Shown: positions 21,439 through 33,763, numbered from the stretch's first letter. The stretch: DNA of 64,000 bases from Termitomyces sp. T153 (GCA_018296165.2 JACKQL020000079.1:62001-126000); one strand, 5' to 3'. The notes: generated by a model not told the origin, from the letters alone. Made by a program: numbers and translations.

Positions 21439-23897
21439 GATGGGTGTGGGCCTCGTTTCTTGTCGCTCTCGGACTTGCTGCTTCCCCCGCCTATTGTATA
21501 TATAATTTTTTGTATGCAAACATGTCCTTTCTTGGTCCCTGGGCGTGTGAAGTGAGATTTTAGTTTTGTATGAGGGCGAAGTAAGCAAAACACGCAGGGG
21601 TGTGAGAGGGAGTTGAATCCCTAGTGAGTCCAGAGGTGGGGGTTACGCCCGCTAGTGCCGTCTGCGCTGGCTAGTCCCGGGGTTTGTCGGGACGGGGCGG
21701 GGCATCGCAGGAGGGCTCCCGAGGTCTGGCGGGGGTGGTGGGAGTTCTCCGGTGGGGGTTCCCAGCATTTCGGGCGGTGTCATTGAGTTCGATTCTCGGA
21801 AATTCCGACTGGGGGTGTAGGGGACGTGCGCCGTATTGGTAGTGGAGGGTGGGCCTTCAAATCTTTCATGGTGCCCAATGGGTTCGGGGCTCTAGTTGTC
21901 TTGGCAGTGCGGTTGGCGGGGGGTAATGGGGGTCTCCCCATGGTCTGGCCCTTATGCCAGCACTGGTGGCGAGGGCGGCGGGGCCTTTTTCATTAGCGGG
22001 GTTCGGTGAGGCGAGGTTCGTCCTCGCGGTATAGTTGGTCCGGGTCAGGGTCGTGTTCAGGAGTGTTGCGTCTGTGGGTGGGCATGCTTCGGGTGGCGCT
22101 TTGGTGTGCTCCGGAGTGTCGATGACCGAGGGGGTAGGAAGCAGGGTGATCAGTCCCAGCCAGTTCCTTTGGGTCCGGGGCCGAAATTTGGGGTTCCGGA
22201 TCATTTATGTGATATTGCTCTCCTGACCAAAGGTAAGCCCGAGGCGGACAAAGGGGGTCGTACGTATTTCTGATACTTCCTCAAGTTCGGAGGTTCGGGG
22301 GTGGGTGGTTCCTTCATCAGGAAGAAGTAGGTGGTCCCCGGAGTCAACTCAAGGGTCACTTGGTGGGGGTCTGCTGGTTGTTTATGGTTGTTGGGGCGGC
22401 GGGGGGGTCGGCCGTGGGGAGGCACTGGAGTAGGGTTCCCCAGGAGATGCGGCAGGGTCGAGGCTGCTCTTCATTGGTGTTCCGGAGCGGCCCGGAGATT
22501 GTTGTAAGTGTGGGGGTGGCAGTGGGGAGAGGCACTGCCCGCTCTTCTGGAGGCTCCGATGATGTGGTCCCTGTTCGGCGGACATATTCCGGTGTAGGGA
22601 CGGGATTTGGGGCGGGGGGTGATTTTTGTCGCGGGGTTGGGGCTACCAGGGCATCATTGTCGAGCTGGCGCCGTGAGTTTTCTTGGTCAAATGTCGTGGT
22701 CGGAGCGGAGGCCCTGGAGTCGTGTCGCCAGGGTCCGGAGCTGTGTTGAAGGGTTTGGAGGGGTCTGGGTGGGACAGTTTTAGGCTGGCACGGGGTTGTT
22801 TGGGTCGTCGAGCCAGGTGGGGGAGGTCCCTTGAGAATATCGGAGCGTGTGCCCTTTGGGTCGTCGGGTCGCTTAAACGGCCCATCGTCGTTTTCTAGAT
22901 GATGGTGGGGCTTCTCCCTCCCTTATGTGAACATGTCAGCGAATTTAGAGTACTCAGGGAACTACTTCGTATAGGGTCCTTTTTCCTATAGTTAGTTCGG
23001 GGTGGCTCCTATGCTGGGGATTCTTTTGTGGGAGGTGGCGTAGTCTGGTGGTGGAGTTTAAGCTCGGGGGTGGCATGCGGGGGGGTTTTGGCGTCCAGGG
23101 TCCTCATTGTCGGGGGCTCCGGATTGTGTAGGGGAGGGTGGTGAAATAGCGGCGTGGTCCGGAGTTGTCCCTTGTCGGGAGTGGGGTGCCGTGGTTCTTC
23201 TTATTAACATCTAGAGGCTCGGGGATGTTTTGGTCTTGTTCTGGGGTTGTCGGGGTCGGGTCGGGGAGGTCGGGGCCCCTTCATTTGTTGGGTGGAGGTG
23301 ACGGCCGATCGATCGAGGTCCGGACGCAGGTCATGGTTGGAGCCTGGCCTAGGTCTGAGGTTCTTGGTTGCTGGTGGGTTGGTGGATCCACAGGCGGGCT
23401 TCGGGGAAGCACGTTCTCAGTGGTCTCATCGTGGCTGGCGATCCTTTGCACAATGGGTGACTGTCTCGCGGCAAGTTGGTGGTATTGTTTGTCGGAGGGT
23501 TGTCGGGGCCGGGGACATTGTCGCTCATTGGGTCGGGTGGTCGCTGGGTTTTGGAATGCTGTTCTTTGGGTGACGTCGGGGGTCAACTTTGTGTGAGGGA
23601 ACAGGGTTGTCGGAGAGGGTAAGGGTGGGGTGGAAGATGATTTGACGGTTTGCGCGAGGGGTTGGGCGTGAGTTGGGGAGGGTGTCCGTGGGGGGAGCCG
23701 TTGTATGAAAGTAACCGGAGCGGAGGGGACGTTTGGTGTCGGATCCGCAACTCAATGTGCCTTGGCAAATTGGGCGGGGCCATATGAATTATAAGGGTTC
23801 CCCGGCACAGGTAGACCATAGACATTGGAGTTATTTGATCGTGTGTGCGGAGGTAATGCGGGCATCACAGACGGGGTAAGGTAGAGTCTTGATATTA
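21439..23897. other. Non-coding interior of the pol-less element
   Basis: About 2.4 kb of G-rich (plus strand) DNA without any retroelement protein motif. At the far end (minus strand, about 23860-23755) a short frame beginning MPALPPHTRSNN ... NPYNSYGPAQFAK resembles the start of the gag at 38792 (NPYTPFYPGPFADQ), suggesting that a remnant of the gag start has been kept, perhaps for packaging. The primer site is at 23897-23885. Confidence 0.5.
23885..23897 (-). other. Primer-binding site of the pol-less element (self-complementary type)
   Basis: On the minus strand TAATATCAAGACT follows the last base of the 5' LTR without a spacer. Its first-transcribed partner AGTCTTGATATT occurs at 24561-24550 in the same LTR, 12 nt perfectly complementary. 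This is the arrangement known from self-priming Tf1/sushi elements rather than a tRNA-primed site. Confidence 0.7.
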
Positions 23898-25031
23898 TGT
23901 CAGGTTCCGCTGACCCCGGGGGCTCAGCTGCACTGGGCGAGTCCTTACTAGGCGGGCGTGATCCCCTTGCACTGGTAACAGAACACTCGAAGACGTTCCG
24001 GGCCATGGTGGCTTGTGTGGTTAGTTGGGGGGATGTGATCCAGACAGATCCGGGGAGGTCCGGAGAAGTCGGATTGTGAGGAAACGAGACGGTCTTGGCG
24101 GGGTTCAGGCAGAAGGCCATACGGGGGATTTGCGGAGGCGAAGGGTGAGGCGGCTGTGTGATCAGTGGGAGCAGGGCCGGGTTTTGATGGGAGATCATTT
24201 GGAGCTGATGGAGTCCGGGACCGAGCGAAGAGCGAGGTTTGGACCTGGTAAAGGAGTGTCAGGGTTCGTAATTGTAATCGCGGAGTTCGTGAGGTCGTTA
24301 AGGTTGATGAAGACTTAGGCACAATGATTGGACGGAGTCACCGAGACAGCGTCAGATGAGATGGGATGGTGTTGATATGGGACAAGAGTAGATTCGAATA
24401 GAGATATGAAACGATAACGAGAACGATAACGAAATGGAGACGAGACAAGACCGGGAGACTGAGATAAGACCGGGAGACTGAGATAAGAAAACGAGACACG
24501 AAACATGAAACACGAAAAGGAAACAATCAGACCATAGGTAACGTTAAGCAATATCAAGACTAGGGTACAAAGAGCTACTCGATGACTTATATACTGACTA
24601 CCAGAGGACTTCGGGGTACGTCGGCTGTGGCGGCGGGGCTTGGCGGAGCTCGATGGAGGGGGTGGGTGTCGGTTGTGATCGAGGATCGTGCCATGCTGAT
24701 ATGTTGATGGGATCATTGGAGAACGTGGGTTGCCCCAAGGTTGTCGTGATACTCCGGAATAGGTCAGGGTGTTTAGTTGATGATGGGGTGGTGAAGATTG
24801 GGAACAGTGGGGGTGGTTCTCGGGGTTTGGGAGGCCCAGGGTAAGTGTCAGTGGCTGCGGGGCAGGCACCAAAGTTGGCCAGGGGGCCGTCGGAGTTAAC
24901 CGGGGAGGCGTCGGAGTTAGCCGAAGTAGGCGCGGGGCATGGGCGGAAGTTCGGCGGAGCGTTGGGGGTCCCTTTGGGGGTTCGGGGGGTTGATGGACGA
25001 TGTGCGGGGTTTTGGGGAACGGGTCGTGACA
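23898..25031 (-). repeat. 5' LTR of the pol-less element
   Basis: 1134 bp and nearly identical to the LTR at 18963-20096. On the minus strand the TATA box is at 24593-24586, the conserved AGTCTTGATATT at 24561-24550, and the LTR ends GGAACCTGACA at 23898, directly followed by TAATATCAAGACT. Confidence 0.92.
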
Positions 25032-25500
25032 CCTATATACTACATCATTAGAAATGATGACTAACATAACTACTTCATCTGTCAATGGGAAGCATGGCTA
25101 ACAATTAATACATACTGAGTAATGTCCAAGCATGTGATTCATGGAAGGTGACTAATGAGAATAGAATGGTGTGGGGCATGACATGTGGTATGTCAGATGA
25201 GCTAGAATGGTGGATCATCCTTGGACTAAGCCTAGAATAGAGTTGAACAGTTTTAAAGAGGCTGTCTCCTTACAGAGGTTGCTGATGAGTTGGAGGTTGT
25301 TCCAGTAGAGTTGGAGGAGGATTTTCAAATAAGCAATGGATGACCCATATGCCCCCATTGCCTAGTGCTAATTGTTTTGCTCCCCTGTCCATAGAATCAT
25401 ATATATCTGTTACCATCTCTGATCAATACACCTCCTAACCCATGCCTCCAGATTCCTACATGGGAACAATGTCTCCCCCATTGCTACATTGTTGCTTCCA
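25032..25500. repeat. CpG-poor repeat DNA, unassigned
   Basis: A continuation of the decayed host repeat right of the CCTAT duplication. No frame or motif can be supported. Confidence 0.4.
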
Positions 25501-25622
25501 CCCCTTCTGCCAACTCCTTAAAGCTGCAGGTAGAAATTGAGACAATGGACACCCAGCAAACCCAAAGTGTGGTTGTCCTGCTTGACAGTGGGGCAACAGG
25601 CCTCTTCCTCAACACAGACTCC
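25500..25622 (+). pseudogene. gypsy protease fragment
   Basis: The plus frame reads SVVVLLDSGATGLFLNTD around 25560-25618, the active-site region of a Ty3/gypsy aspartic protease. It stops abruptly at a junction with unrelated reverse-transcriptase sequence, so it is a rearranged fragment in CpG-depleted DNA. Confidence 0.6.
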
Positions 25623-27478
25623 AGCTTGGCTTCACCTTCCAGTCCTCCAAAGTTGTGGGCCTGGATGCAACAATCAAATTCCTGGGGCTAGTACTTGACT
25701 CTGTTGCCATGAAGGTGCATCCTCACCCAAAAAAACTTAAATACCTTTAGTATTTCACTTCTGCATGGGTCTTATGCCACCACACTACACTCCAAGAGCA
25801 TGATGAGCTCACCAGCTTCCTGCAGTTTGTTTTGCAAGTCACATGCAGCTTGGGCCTTCATCCAGGCACTTTACAACTTTGCTGCTACATTTCCTTCTTT
25901 CCCTTTTGCCTCTTGCCATGACCTCAAATGGTGGTATGCAGTCACACCCACTTGGAACAGAGTGCAACTTATTGCTCCATCTTGCAACCAAACCAACATC
26001 TACATGGATGCCAGCAGCACAAAGGGACTGAGCAGCCAATTTGGATGAGAGTGGTTTGCAGCCCACTGCCCTCATTGCATGCAACACAAGCACATCCAGG
26101 TCAAGGAGATGTATACAGTGGTATATCATGCTGAGGCAACAACCTTAAGGGAAGCCACATCATCTTCCATGTCAATAACAAAGCCATCTTCAGCAAAGCC
26201 ATCTTCAATGCAATTTGGAACAAGTCAATTTGGTCTGCAGCTACAATGAAATTCATTTGCCACCTGGGTATGCTGGGCTGCTGGCTGGACTTTTCTTTCT
26301 CTTCTGAGTAGCTTTTATCTGCTGAGAATTGCATTGCTGATGCCACTTCTTGTTTTTCTTTTACTCACATGTTCTCAATTGCCCCTTGGCTCAACCAGAA
26401 ACCAAGCTTGAAGCACCTCCAGCATGGTAGTACCAGAAAAACAGGCACCATCCCCAAACCATCACATTCTACCTTTGGCACTTGCAGCCAGCACATGTCA
26501 AACCTACTCCACAGGACAGCAGCAGTTCATTCTCCATGTTCAGCTCAACAACCTCTACAATGCCAACAGCTCAATCTTACCAGCATCTGGACCAGCTATA
26601 TTATCATGGGTTGCAAGCATTGGTAGTTGAGTTCAAACCCAAGACAATCAAGACTTACTTATCAGTGGTACATTCCCTCATGTCAATGCTAACCTCCCCT
26701 TCTCTGCTGTCAAATCTCCTCTCATGCAGCACCTCATCCAAGGCATCAAGCATTATTATGGCAAGCACAACTGCTGCCCAGTACAACCCATCACATTCCC
26801 ACTCCTCACAGCCCTTCTCACATAACTTAACCCAGGAATCACCCCCAGTCATACCTTCATGTGTGTGGCATGCTGCCTTGCTTACTCTGGACTCCTCCAC
26901 ACTGGCAAGTTCCTGGTGGGCAAGGGCAGTAAGTTCAGCACCAGCTTCAACCTCACACACAGCTCCAGTCAATTTTTCCCAAACTTTGCAAGGGCCACAC
27001 ATGCTCAGGTCACCCTCCTGGCCTTGAAGACAGACCCCTTCAAGAAAGGAGTCATGATCACTGTTGCCACTGCACCAGGTTGGGTTGTCCAACCTGCCCT
27101 ATTGCTGCACTCAAGGCACTCTTCACAGAGCTCCCCCAGGAAGGAAATGATTCCCTGTTCAAATAGCCCAACAGGAAGGTGCTTTCCTACTCATTATTTG
27201 TTGCCACTGTCCACAAAGCCCTTTCAAAGGCTGGCATCAACCCCCACTTTTATGCAGGACATAACTTCAGGCAGGGCACAGCATCCACAGCTGCTGTGGC
27301 AGGTTACTCTGACTATGATAAACAGTTTCTAGGGCACTGGTGCAGTGACTCCTACAAGCTATACATCAAGAACAACCCAGCCAGAATCCTCCACCTGTCA
27401 CCCCTTCTCCATATGGCCTCCACTCACCTCACCCCTTTCAAACCTCCAGCTCTACATGATTACACTGCCTTGGCTTGA
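25623..27478 (+). pseudogene. DIRS/Ngaro-like retrotransposon relic: RT, RNase H, tyrosine recombinase
   Basis: From 25660 the broken frames read IKFLGLVLDSVAMKV and later ELTSFLQFVLQVTCS, a reverse-transcriptase thumb/connection pattern of tyrosine-recombinase retrotransposons. An RNase H-like part follows (WWYAVTPTWN ... YMDASSTKGL, about 25925-26045). The 3' part (26480-27478) is a tyrosine recombinase: the C-terminal frame starting 27179 contains GHNFRQGTAS, LGHWCSDSYKLYI, giving the H-x2-R, H/W and Tyr active-site positions. Stops and frame changes disable the first part. CpG is almost absent. Terminal repeats typical of the group were not found. Confidence 0.75.
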
Positions 27479-28620
27479 GTTTCAGCCCCCTTCTCTCAGG
27501 AGGGGGGATCCAGCACTCGAGAGCATTCAACGACTCAAGAAATTGAATTTCTTTCCTGCAACACACAGCCTTTCTGACTAAGCTTTTCCTTCACCCTTTT
27601 TCAATTCCAACTAGGATTCACACCCTTGCTTCCAACACCTTTCACTCAACAGCTTTGAATTAAAATAATTGAGTTTGATTTAACCATGAGATTAGTTTTA
27701 TCACATGATTTATAAACCACATGGCTAACAATTTTCAAGACAAGCTTTTTCCAATATATAGATGCTAATACCTCAACCTATTCTAGATCTCGTTATAAGT
27801 CTCACTGAATTTAAGTGATCTGTATAGATCACCCCCTTCTGTATGAGTAAAACATGAAATGATTAGACTGCAAATGAGGCCAATCAGCCTCTCCATACAA
27901 AATGGAGATATTTTGGCCTCTCCGCTTCAGAGAGACTGTTTTGCCAGTGACTGCTTCCATGACCAACTTGTTGTCCAGAATCCTAGCCAAAGAGGAGACC
28001 ATAGATCCATTGGTTTCCCACTGATTTGAATACAAGGCTTTGGTGGTTAGAAGAAGCTTACTGTTGGTTATCAGCACTTCAATATGTATCTCCACTGCCA
28101 GACACTCCTGATGTTTTGAGAGCAGTAGTTCCATTTGACCTGGTATAGCAAGCCTATCTGAATGTCAGTGCATGCATTCTTAGTAGTTTCCAGTATCTTT
28201 GCTGGGCAATAGTCAACCTGCCCTGGGGCCTAGCTGAAACCATGAAGGTTGTAGTACCACTGTTATTTACCACTCATATTTCGATGTCCCTGAGCTGATA
28301 GAAACCCATGGAGCAATTGGACTGTAATGTGTGTCTGTTCACAGAGCTGTTAGGCTGTGAGACACACTTGGATGAGGTGAGTGCATGTGAGATGGAGCAT
28401 CCATCTGCCCTGAAGAAAATGACCAGCATCAGTCTGTCCAAGAGATTAACAAATGCTCCTGGCCAATCACCCATGCTGATAGGATCGAGCCAAGGTAATA
28501 CGATAAGGTGTGTCCAGGGCCTTGGCCATCCAGCAGGTAGCAGCAGCCATTGATTTGACAGGACCAGTCAGCTAGGCTAGGGTGATTGCTGCCCACTGGA
28601 TGGGAAGTGACCACATGCAC
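27479..28620. other. CpG-poor DNA without a recognised feature
   Basis: Decayed, mainly A+T-balanced DNA following the recombinase relic. Minus-strand pieces (for example 27829-28134) are open, but I cannot connect them to any family. Confidence 0.4.
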
Positions 28621-28736
28621 TCACTGCTGGTGCTGGAATTTGTTTCCAAAAGAAAAAGAGTGATGTATTTTTGCACATTCAAAAGTAGCCAATTCACCCT
28701 TTTTCTTGTGGAAACAGATTCCAGCACCAGCAGTGA
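28621..28736. repeat. Fold-back (hairpin) element with 43-bp arms
   Basis: 28621-28663 and 28694-28736 are inverted repeats of equal length with a 30-nt loop. The outer 19 bp (TCACTGCTGGTGCTGGAAT) pair perfectly, and I count three mismatches in the inner part. No clear target duplication is seen at the borders. It could be a tiny MITE or the product of a local inverted duplication. Confidence 0.75.
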
Positions 28737-28915
28737 CTATAGTATGTCAACATCCAACATATGTCAACAAGTGGTGATCTCAGTCATGTGTTCAGAGTGC
28801 TCCTAGGATAGAAGCGATCACAAGAAGGAAAATAAAATAGTTCATTCTTAGTTGGCTACATGCTAATCAACGTTTCGATGGTACCGCGCATCTACATTCG
28901 CGCGCGCCCAACAAA
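28737..28915. other. Border from CpG-poor repeat DNA to gene DNA
   Basis: CpG returns sharply at about 28860 (CGCGCGCGCCC at about 28900), just before the 3' end of the reductase gene. This marks the limit of the decayed repeat block. Confidence 0.5.
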
Positions 28916-30236
28916 TCACCATGTCTTCTTCAAAGCGACGAGCGCGTCGGCAGCATCTTCAATAGTCTTCTCAGTTGGGATCCACGTACCGAAGTTAAGC
29001 TGCTGAGTGGTGTGCGTGGTGTCAAGCTTGGACGCGGGACCAGGTAGATCGGCGAAAGCATCGATAGCGGCCGTCTTGATCTCAGGACGGACCTTGTTGA
29101 GATGAGCGGCAGCCTGGCGCCAAGTGAAATTGCCTCCGTTGGCGATGTAGCGCTTCTCACCGAGAGGCTTACGGTTGACTCCGAGAGCAAGAACGTGAGC
29201 CTTGGCGACGTCGCGAACGTCGGCGATGAAGGGCGGGATGGGGGTAAGTGGGGCACCGCTCACGAGACCGTGGATGAAACCATTGGTGCCAAGCTGGCTC
29301 TCCTTGGGAAGGGGGAAGTGGTCGGCGTAAGGGCCGAAAACGAAGCCGGGGAGGACTAAAAAGATGAGTATTAGGATTATAGATCGTTCCGCAGATACAT
29401 AAGCAAAACGTACCAGTGGCAATATCGAGCTCAGGGTGCTTCTCGGCGTACTCCCAGATGGCTTTCTCTGCAAGAATTTTGGAGGCGAAGTAGACGTAGT
29501 AGGGATCTTCAGCCTTTGCCCTGGCTTCCTCCCGAGAGACCACACCCCAATCCTTGTAAGTAAAGGTGAGTCCATGGAATCCGGGGACCAAAGAAGCTAG
29601 AAGATGATGTAGCCTTGATAAATGAAAAGTTGTGATAGGCTCACCGTCGAAGAGGGCACCGAAGCTGCTAGTGATGACCAACTTCTCAATACCGGCCTTG
29701 GTGGCGGCCTCCAAAATGTGGTTTGTGCCGTCTATGGCGCTCTGAAATCCAGATCAATATAAGGCTTCAGTGGAAGGAGATTGAATCCATTCACGTTCAA
29801 AGTGTCATCGACATCTGTCCGTCCAGGGAGCGGAGATGCGACATGTATGATAGCATAGACGCCTTGAATAACGAATCAAATGCTATACAAGACAAAATAT
29901 TCAGTCGGGCATACCCTTAAGCACCTCAGATAGGTCATCGGTGGCGATATCATCTACACGGGCGAATTCAAGTCCTTCGACTTTGATAGTTTCGGTAAGT
30001 TGCTTGGCCTTGTCGCCACGAGCAGTCCTGATAAAACATCTCGTCATTCAATTGCATCCCGAAGCAGACCACGAGTCCTACCCTCGGACGCGATAACCTG
30101 CTTTCAAAAAGCCGTGGGCGACGTGGCCAGCAATGAAGCCGGTAACACCAGTGACCTAGAGAGAGATCGGAAGAATCAATGACGTCTTTCTCATTGTCGA
30201 AGAGAAATCGCGCACCAAAACGAGTTTTCCAGACAT
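28916..30236 (-). CDS. NAD(P)-dependent epimerase/dihydroflavonol-reductase-like oxidoreductase
   Basis: Seven exons on the minus strand (30236-30216, 30155-30082, 30027-29915, 29862-29795, 29741-29645, 29596-29414, 29355-28916) join to 332 codons without a stop. Introns are 48-60 nt with GT..AG ends. The product is an extended short-chain dehydrogenase of the GRE2 / 4-dihydromethyl-trisporate / cinnamoyl-CoA-reductase-like group. It has an N-terminal Rossmann motif VTGVTGFIAGH, HVASP, SSFGALF, and the catalytic YFASK (Y-x3-K) near residue 170. The substrate cannot be told; yeast relatives reduce aldehydes and ketones such as methylglyoxal. It is probably cytosolic, as no targeting signal is seen. 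Length and motifs suggest an intact gene. Confidence 0.88.
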
Positions 30237-32339
30237 GCTGTTGAAGATTTGAGTATATAGAAGAGGGTTGGATGTTCTGTGGAAGCCAAAGCATAGACCA
30301 GAATTTATATGACCCTTCTCTTGCCTCTGATCCGACTCCGAGTGGATATCTCAGATGAGAACGGTAATTGAAACAGAGACCAGAAAAGAAGTTACTCAGC
30401 CTCAGAAGGAAAGACTTACGATCCCGAAAGATCTACATTCAGGCACGAAGTGCTAAGTAATCGCCCACCATATCGAAATAACTCTGGCGAAATAACTCTT
30501 GCGAATGCCAAAAGCTTTCTAACATACCGGGGCCAAGTTATGTCACCGCGCCGAGATACACCCTCGCGACAGAAAACCCTTACTAATGAGCGAGCCATGT
30601 ATGTGTTGATGGCTCACAAGAATTTCGGCCGTGGTTGAAGCTTGCCCGAGGCTGAGGATGATGGGATCATCGGGCACAAATTTGGCGTCATGAAGACTCG
30701 GAGGATTATGTAACACGCGTTGTTTCGTGGTACACGCTGGTCCGCTTATGGAGTTCTGACAGGACAATGATAGCTAGATATATCCTGAGTGGACATGACA
30801 GCTTCTGATGAGAGCCTTTCAAGAGGTTCTTCGGAATTCCGATGGGCGATAGTAGCCTGGCCAAAACAACGTGCCCAAATATAACTTATGCGCAATCGAA
30901 GAGCGTGATTCAACCAACAAAATATCTTTTCTGATGCTGCATTGAATCCGAGTCAGAACCGGACTGTACTCCGGTCTTGTCCTGCAAAATCAAAAAGATG
31001 GACTCCGCGATTTGGTGCTTGTTTGATTGTTTGTTTCCATCACTATTCGCGTTAGCTGTGCTGTTACCCACCAAAATCAGTTATATTTATACGCTATCTG
31101 CGACGACCGTCCATCATTGCTTGTTCCATGGTCACTTGACCATACCTCGGACAGGGCCTGGTTGACAGCGTTGCTACGTGGGCGGATCCATCGTCTACGG
31201 CTTTCAAGGCGCTTACGTGTACCTTGTATCTCCTCAAAGTCATTCGTAATCACACGCTCCTGCTTCGGCTTTCCAACCGTGGCCAGACTACGCCTCATTT
31301 CGAGCATAGATGTATATCAGCGCCACATTTTCAAAGACCCTTCTTTTGCCAATAGAGACGATTTCTGATATCCAGAGGACAGTATAAATAATTGGCGGTC
31401 AGCTTGGATCTACATACTTCTCTGTCCGAATGTTCATACCCGGGTACTGTTATGCAGAAAGCTTGCGTGTGCAAGTGATGATCAGAGTATGTCCGCTTTC
31501 TCATCAAGATCTCTTGATTGTGTGTCCTGGTCTGGCTCATGGGCTATGGCTAACTTTCTTTAGAACAATTGAAATGATACATCCGTGACAAAGGGCTCCG
31601 AGGACCGTATATTCCCTTTATGTGAACAGCTACAATCTCACCTCGGAATCCGCAATATCGTGTGTTTTACATCAAATGCTCACTCGCTGTGCTCCAAAAA
31701 GTACTTGCTCCTCAGACCATCGATCTGCGGATCATGCGCATGGTAAGAACATCTTCATCGCCATCTTACAATTGTCGCGTCGCTCGAGCTCACGACCATA
31801 GCCGATCTCGAGAGATGAAGAACAAACGGGCATCTCGGCAAAAGAGCAGAAGAACGGACTCAGCCATCTATTTCTTTTCCTAGTGACCATTCGCTATTTT
31901 TATAAAGATGATTTCAAACCCACCTTGAATTCCGTAAGCTCATGTATTTGATAAAATGCTCACCATTTGTAGTTCAAACAGTGTGTTTGTCTTCTCAGTC
32001 CGTGGACATCACCCATGAACATTGTGAAAAATAAGCAATGTGGGCTTTACCTGGGATCGGTGTACATAAAGGTGAAAATTCTTGAAGGTGCTGTTGATCC
32101 TCACTCGACCTCCGAAATTCTGTTTGATCGGAGGATACAATGACCGGGACACATGGTCTCCTAGCATGTAGCGCCAAATTGACTTCCTCTAATTATCGAT
32201 CATCTGCACGGGGATAGAGAGGGTGATCATAGTCCGCCCACATTACTCAGCAGCTTCTTTGATCGGTAATCATTCGAACAGCAGCCAAGCACCATTCCCC
32301 CGACTCTTACATATCCATTCATTTATGCACTAATAGCAG
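30237..32339. other. Intergenic, nothing recognised
   Basis: About 2.1 kb of unique, CpG-normal DNA upstream of the reductase gene. Two stretches near 31600-31680 and 31905-31970 share diverged phrases (AATTCCG/AATCCGCAA, ATCAAATGCTCAC/ATAAAATGCTCACC), suggesting an old local duplication. No gene can be supported. Confidence 0.45.
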
Positions 32340-33202
32340 AAATGTGCGAGCATTGTGATTTGTATATTCATACAAAAACAAAAATAGATATTAAGGAAGT
32401 ATTGCCACTTTGACCTCTGAAGTTCTTCTGAAGTCACATGAGGGTCTACTGAGCTTCATCTTTGGCATCCAGCTGTTACTATCAACAGATTTTCTGTTCA
32501 TTATGAATCATTATAGAACAAACAAATGAATGACTTTGTTGACAAGCACATAGCATAAATAAGAGGAAGAGACCAATTAGTAGCACCTTGATATTGAATA
32601 TTGATATGTACAATCCATGATTAGAGAACCTGAAGGTATTGTAGGCCATGAAAATGCAATTTCTGCTTGTTGATGAGTAGATATATTGACTTTCAACTGT
32701 TTTGGAAAAATTAAGTCAAGTTTTCTTTTGCTTTGCACTGGCAAAGTTCAAGAGGTGTTGTCAGAGTTATATATAATTTAGTAGTGTATTCAACTTCAGT
32801 TAGTGTCTCAACTGAATCTTTGAAACCAACAGGAAAATAGAGTGGAAGGCCATAAATAATATATATAGATGAATAGTTGAAGTGTCACAAGACATGAAAC
32901 TCTGAAAATGCCTCTCAAGGCTTTGAACAATAGTAAAAGACCATGCTGCTATGAGATGTTTCTAAGTCAGGCTGATGCAATGGATGAAAAGATATTTTTT
33001 TTTGTAATTGTATTAGGGTAAAGAAAGATTATGAATGTATGAATGTCTTTGTTAAGATAAGACATCAATTACACCAAACCAGGTTTCTTGATGTCAAAAT
33101 TATCAGCATGTGACAAAGGATTTTGAGGAATTGTAAGAGCATGAACAATTATATCTCCAAAATTGTGGGAGAGCAAGATGATGAAAAACTTGTGAACTAG
33201 GT
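32340..33202. repeat. A+T-rich, CpG-depleted repeat DNA
   Basis: A decayed sequence with very few CpG, no open frame of note and no recognisable motif. It is the left flank of the solo LTR at 33203. Confidence 0.45.
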
Positions 33203-33763
33203 TGTAAGGGGACTAGTTCTCAGACCATCCCACCCTTGCCTAGCTTAGTCTGTGAGGATTGGCACCTCTGTCTAGCTGACCTCCAGACCACCTGGCCCCT
33301 TCTTTCTCCCTCACCATTTTGGCTCCAAGGCCTAATGGGTATATTGTACCTGGCACATGCTATATTATTGTCAATCATTGATCCTTCTACTACCAGGCCC
33401 AATTAGTCAATAGTTCATAGTCATTGGCCTCTGCTTTGTCATTAGGTTGTAGTCAGCAGCCTCCAGCTTAGTCATAGGTACTTAGTCATTGAGTAGCATT
33501 GTAGTATAAAGGTGGACCTGGGGATAGGATATCTCCAGTCTGGACAATAGCATTGTTTCTAGGTTTCTTCACTAGCATAATTGTAAGCTTGGCCAGTGCA
33601 GCCCCTTGCCTTACTCTGCCCTTGACCTTTTCTTCTTGTTGGTTGCTCACTGCTTGCCCGCTGTGCCTCAGGCCAGCTTGCTTGCCACTCACCTCTTGAC
33701 TGGATGGTCAGGACATGAGTGGTGGGCTTGGCTTGGACTATCCACAGCCAACATCCCCTTACA
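33203..33763 (+). mobile_element. Solo LTR of the TGTAAGGGG gypsy family, TSD TAGGT
   Basis: The 561-bp LTR has perfect 9-bp inverted ends, TGTAAGGGG at 33203 and CCCCTTACA ending at 33763. It is flanked by TAGGT at 33198-33202 and 33764-33768. TATAAAGG near 33504 is a likely promoter TATA box, which suggests plus orientation. CpG is nearly absent. It is a different family from the TGTCA...TGACA LTRs. Confidence 0.9.

Larger units (their letters stand above)
18963..25031 (-). mobile_element. Complete pol-less LTR retrotransposon, TSD CCTAT (family A)
   Basis: Two 1134-bp LTRs (18963-20096 and 23898-25031) enclose 3.8 kb and are flanked by CCTAT at 18958-18962 and 25032-25036. Comparing the LTRs line by line I see five differences, all transitions, so the insertion is recent. 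In element orientation (minus) a primer site complementary to the LTR start motif follows the 5' LTR, and a purine tract (GAAAGGGGAGTGA) precedes the 3' LTR. No protease, reverse transcriptase or integrase motif is present in any frame, so the element must borrow enzymes. Its only good gene is antisense (20308-21438 plus). It sits in old CpG-poor repeat DNA but itself keeps CpG. Confidence 0.9.

Noticed and set aside
21440..23600. Several open frames of 100-148 codons on both strands in the pol-less element
   Set aside because: The region is G-rich on one strand and open by composition; no frame shows retroelement or host motifs or consistent codon use.
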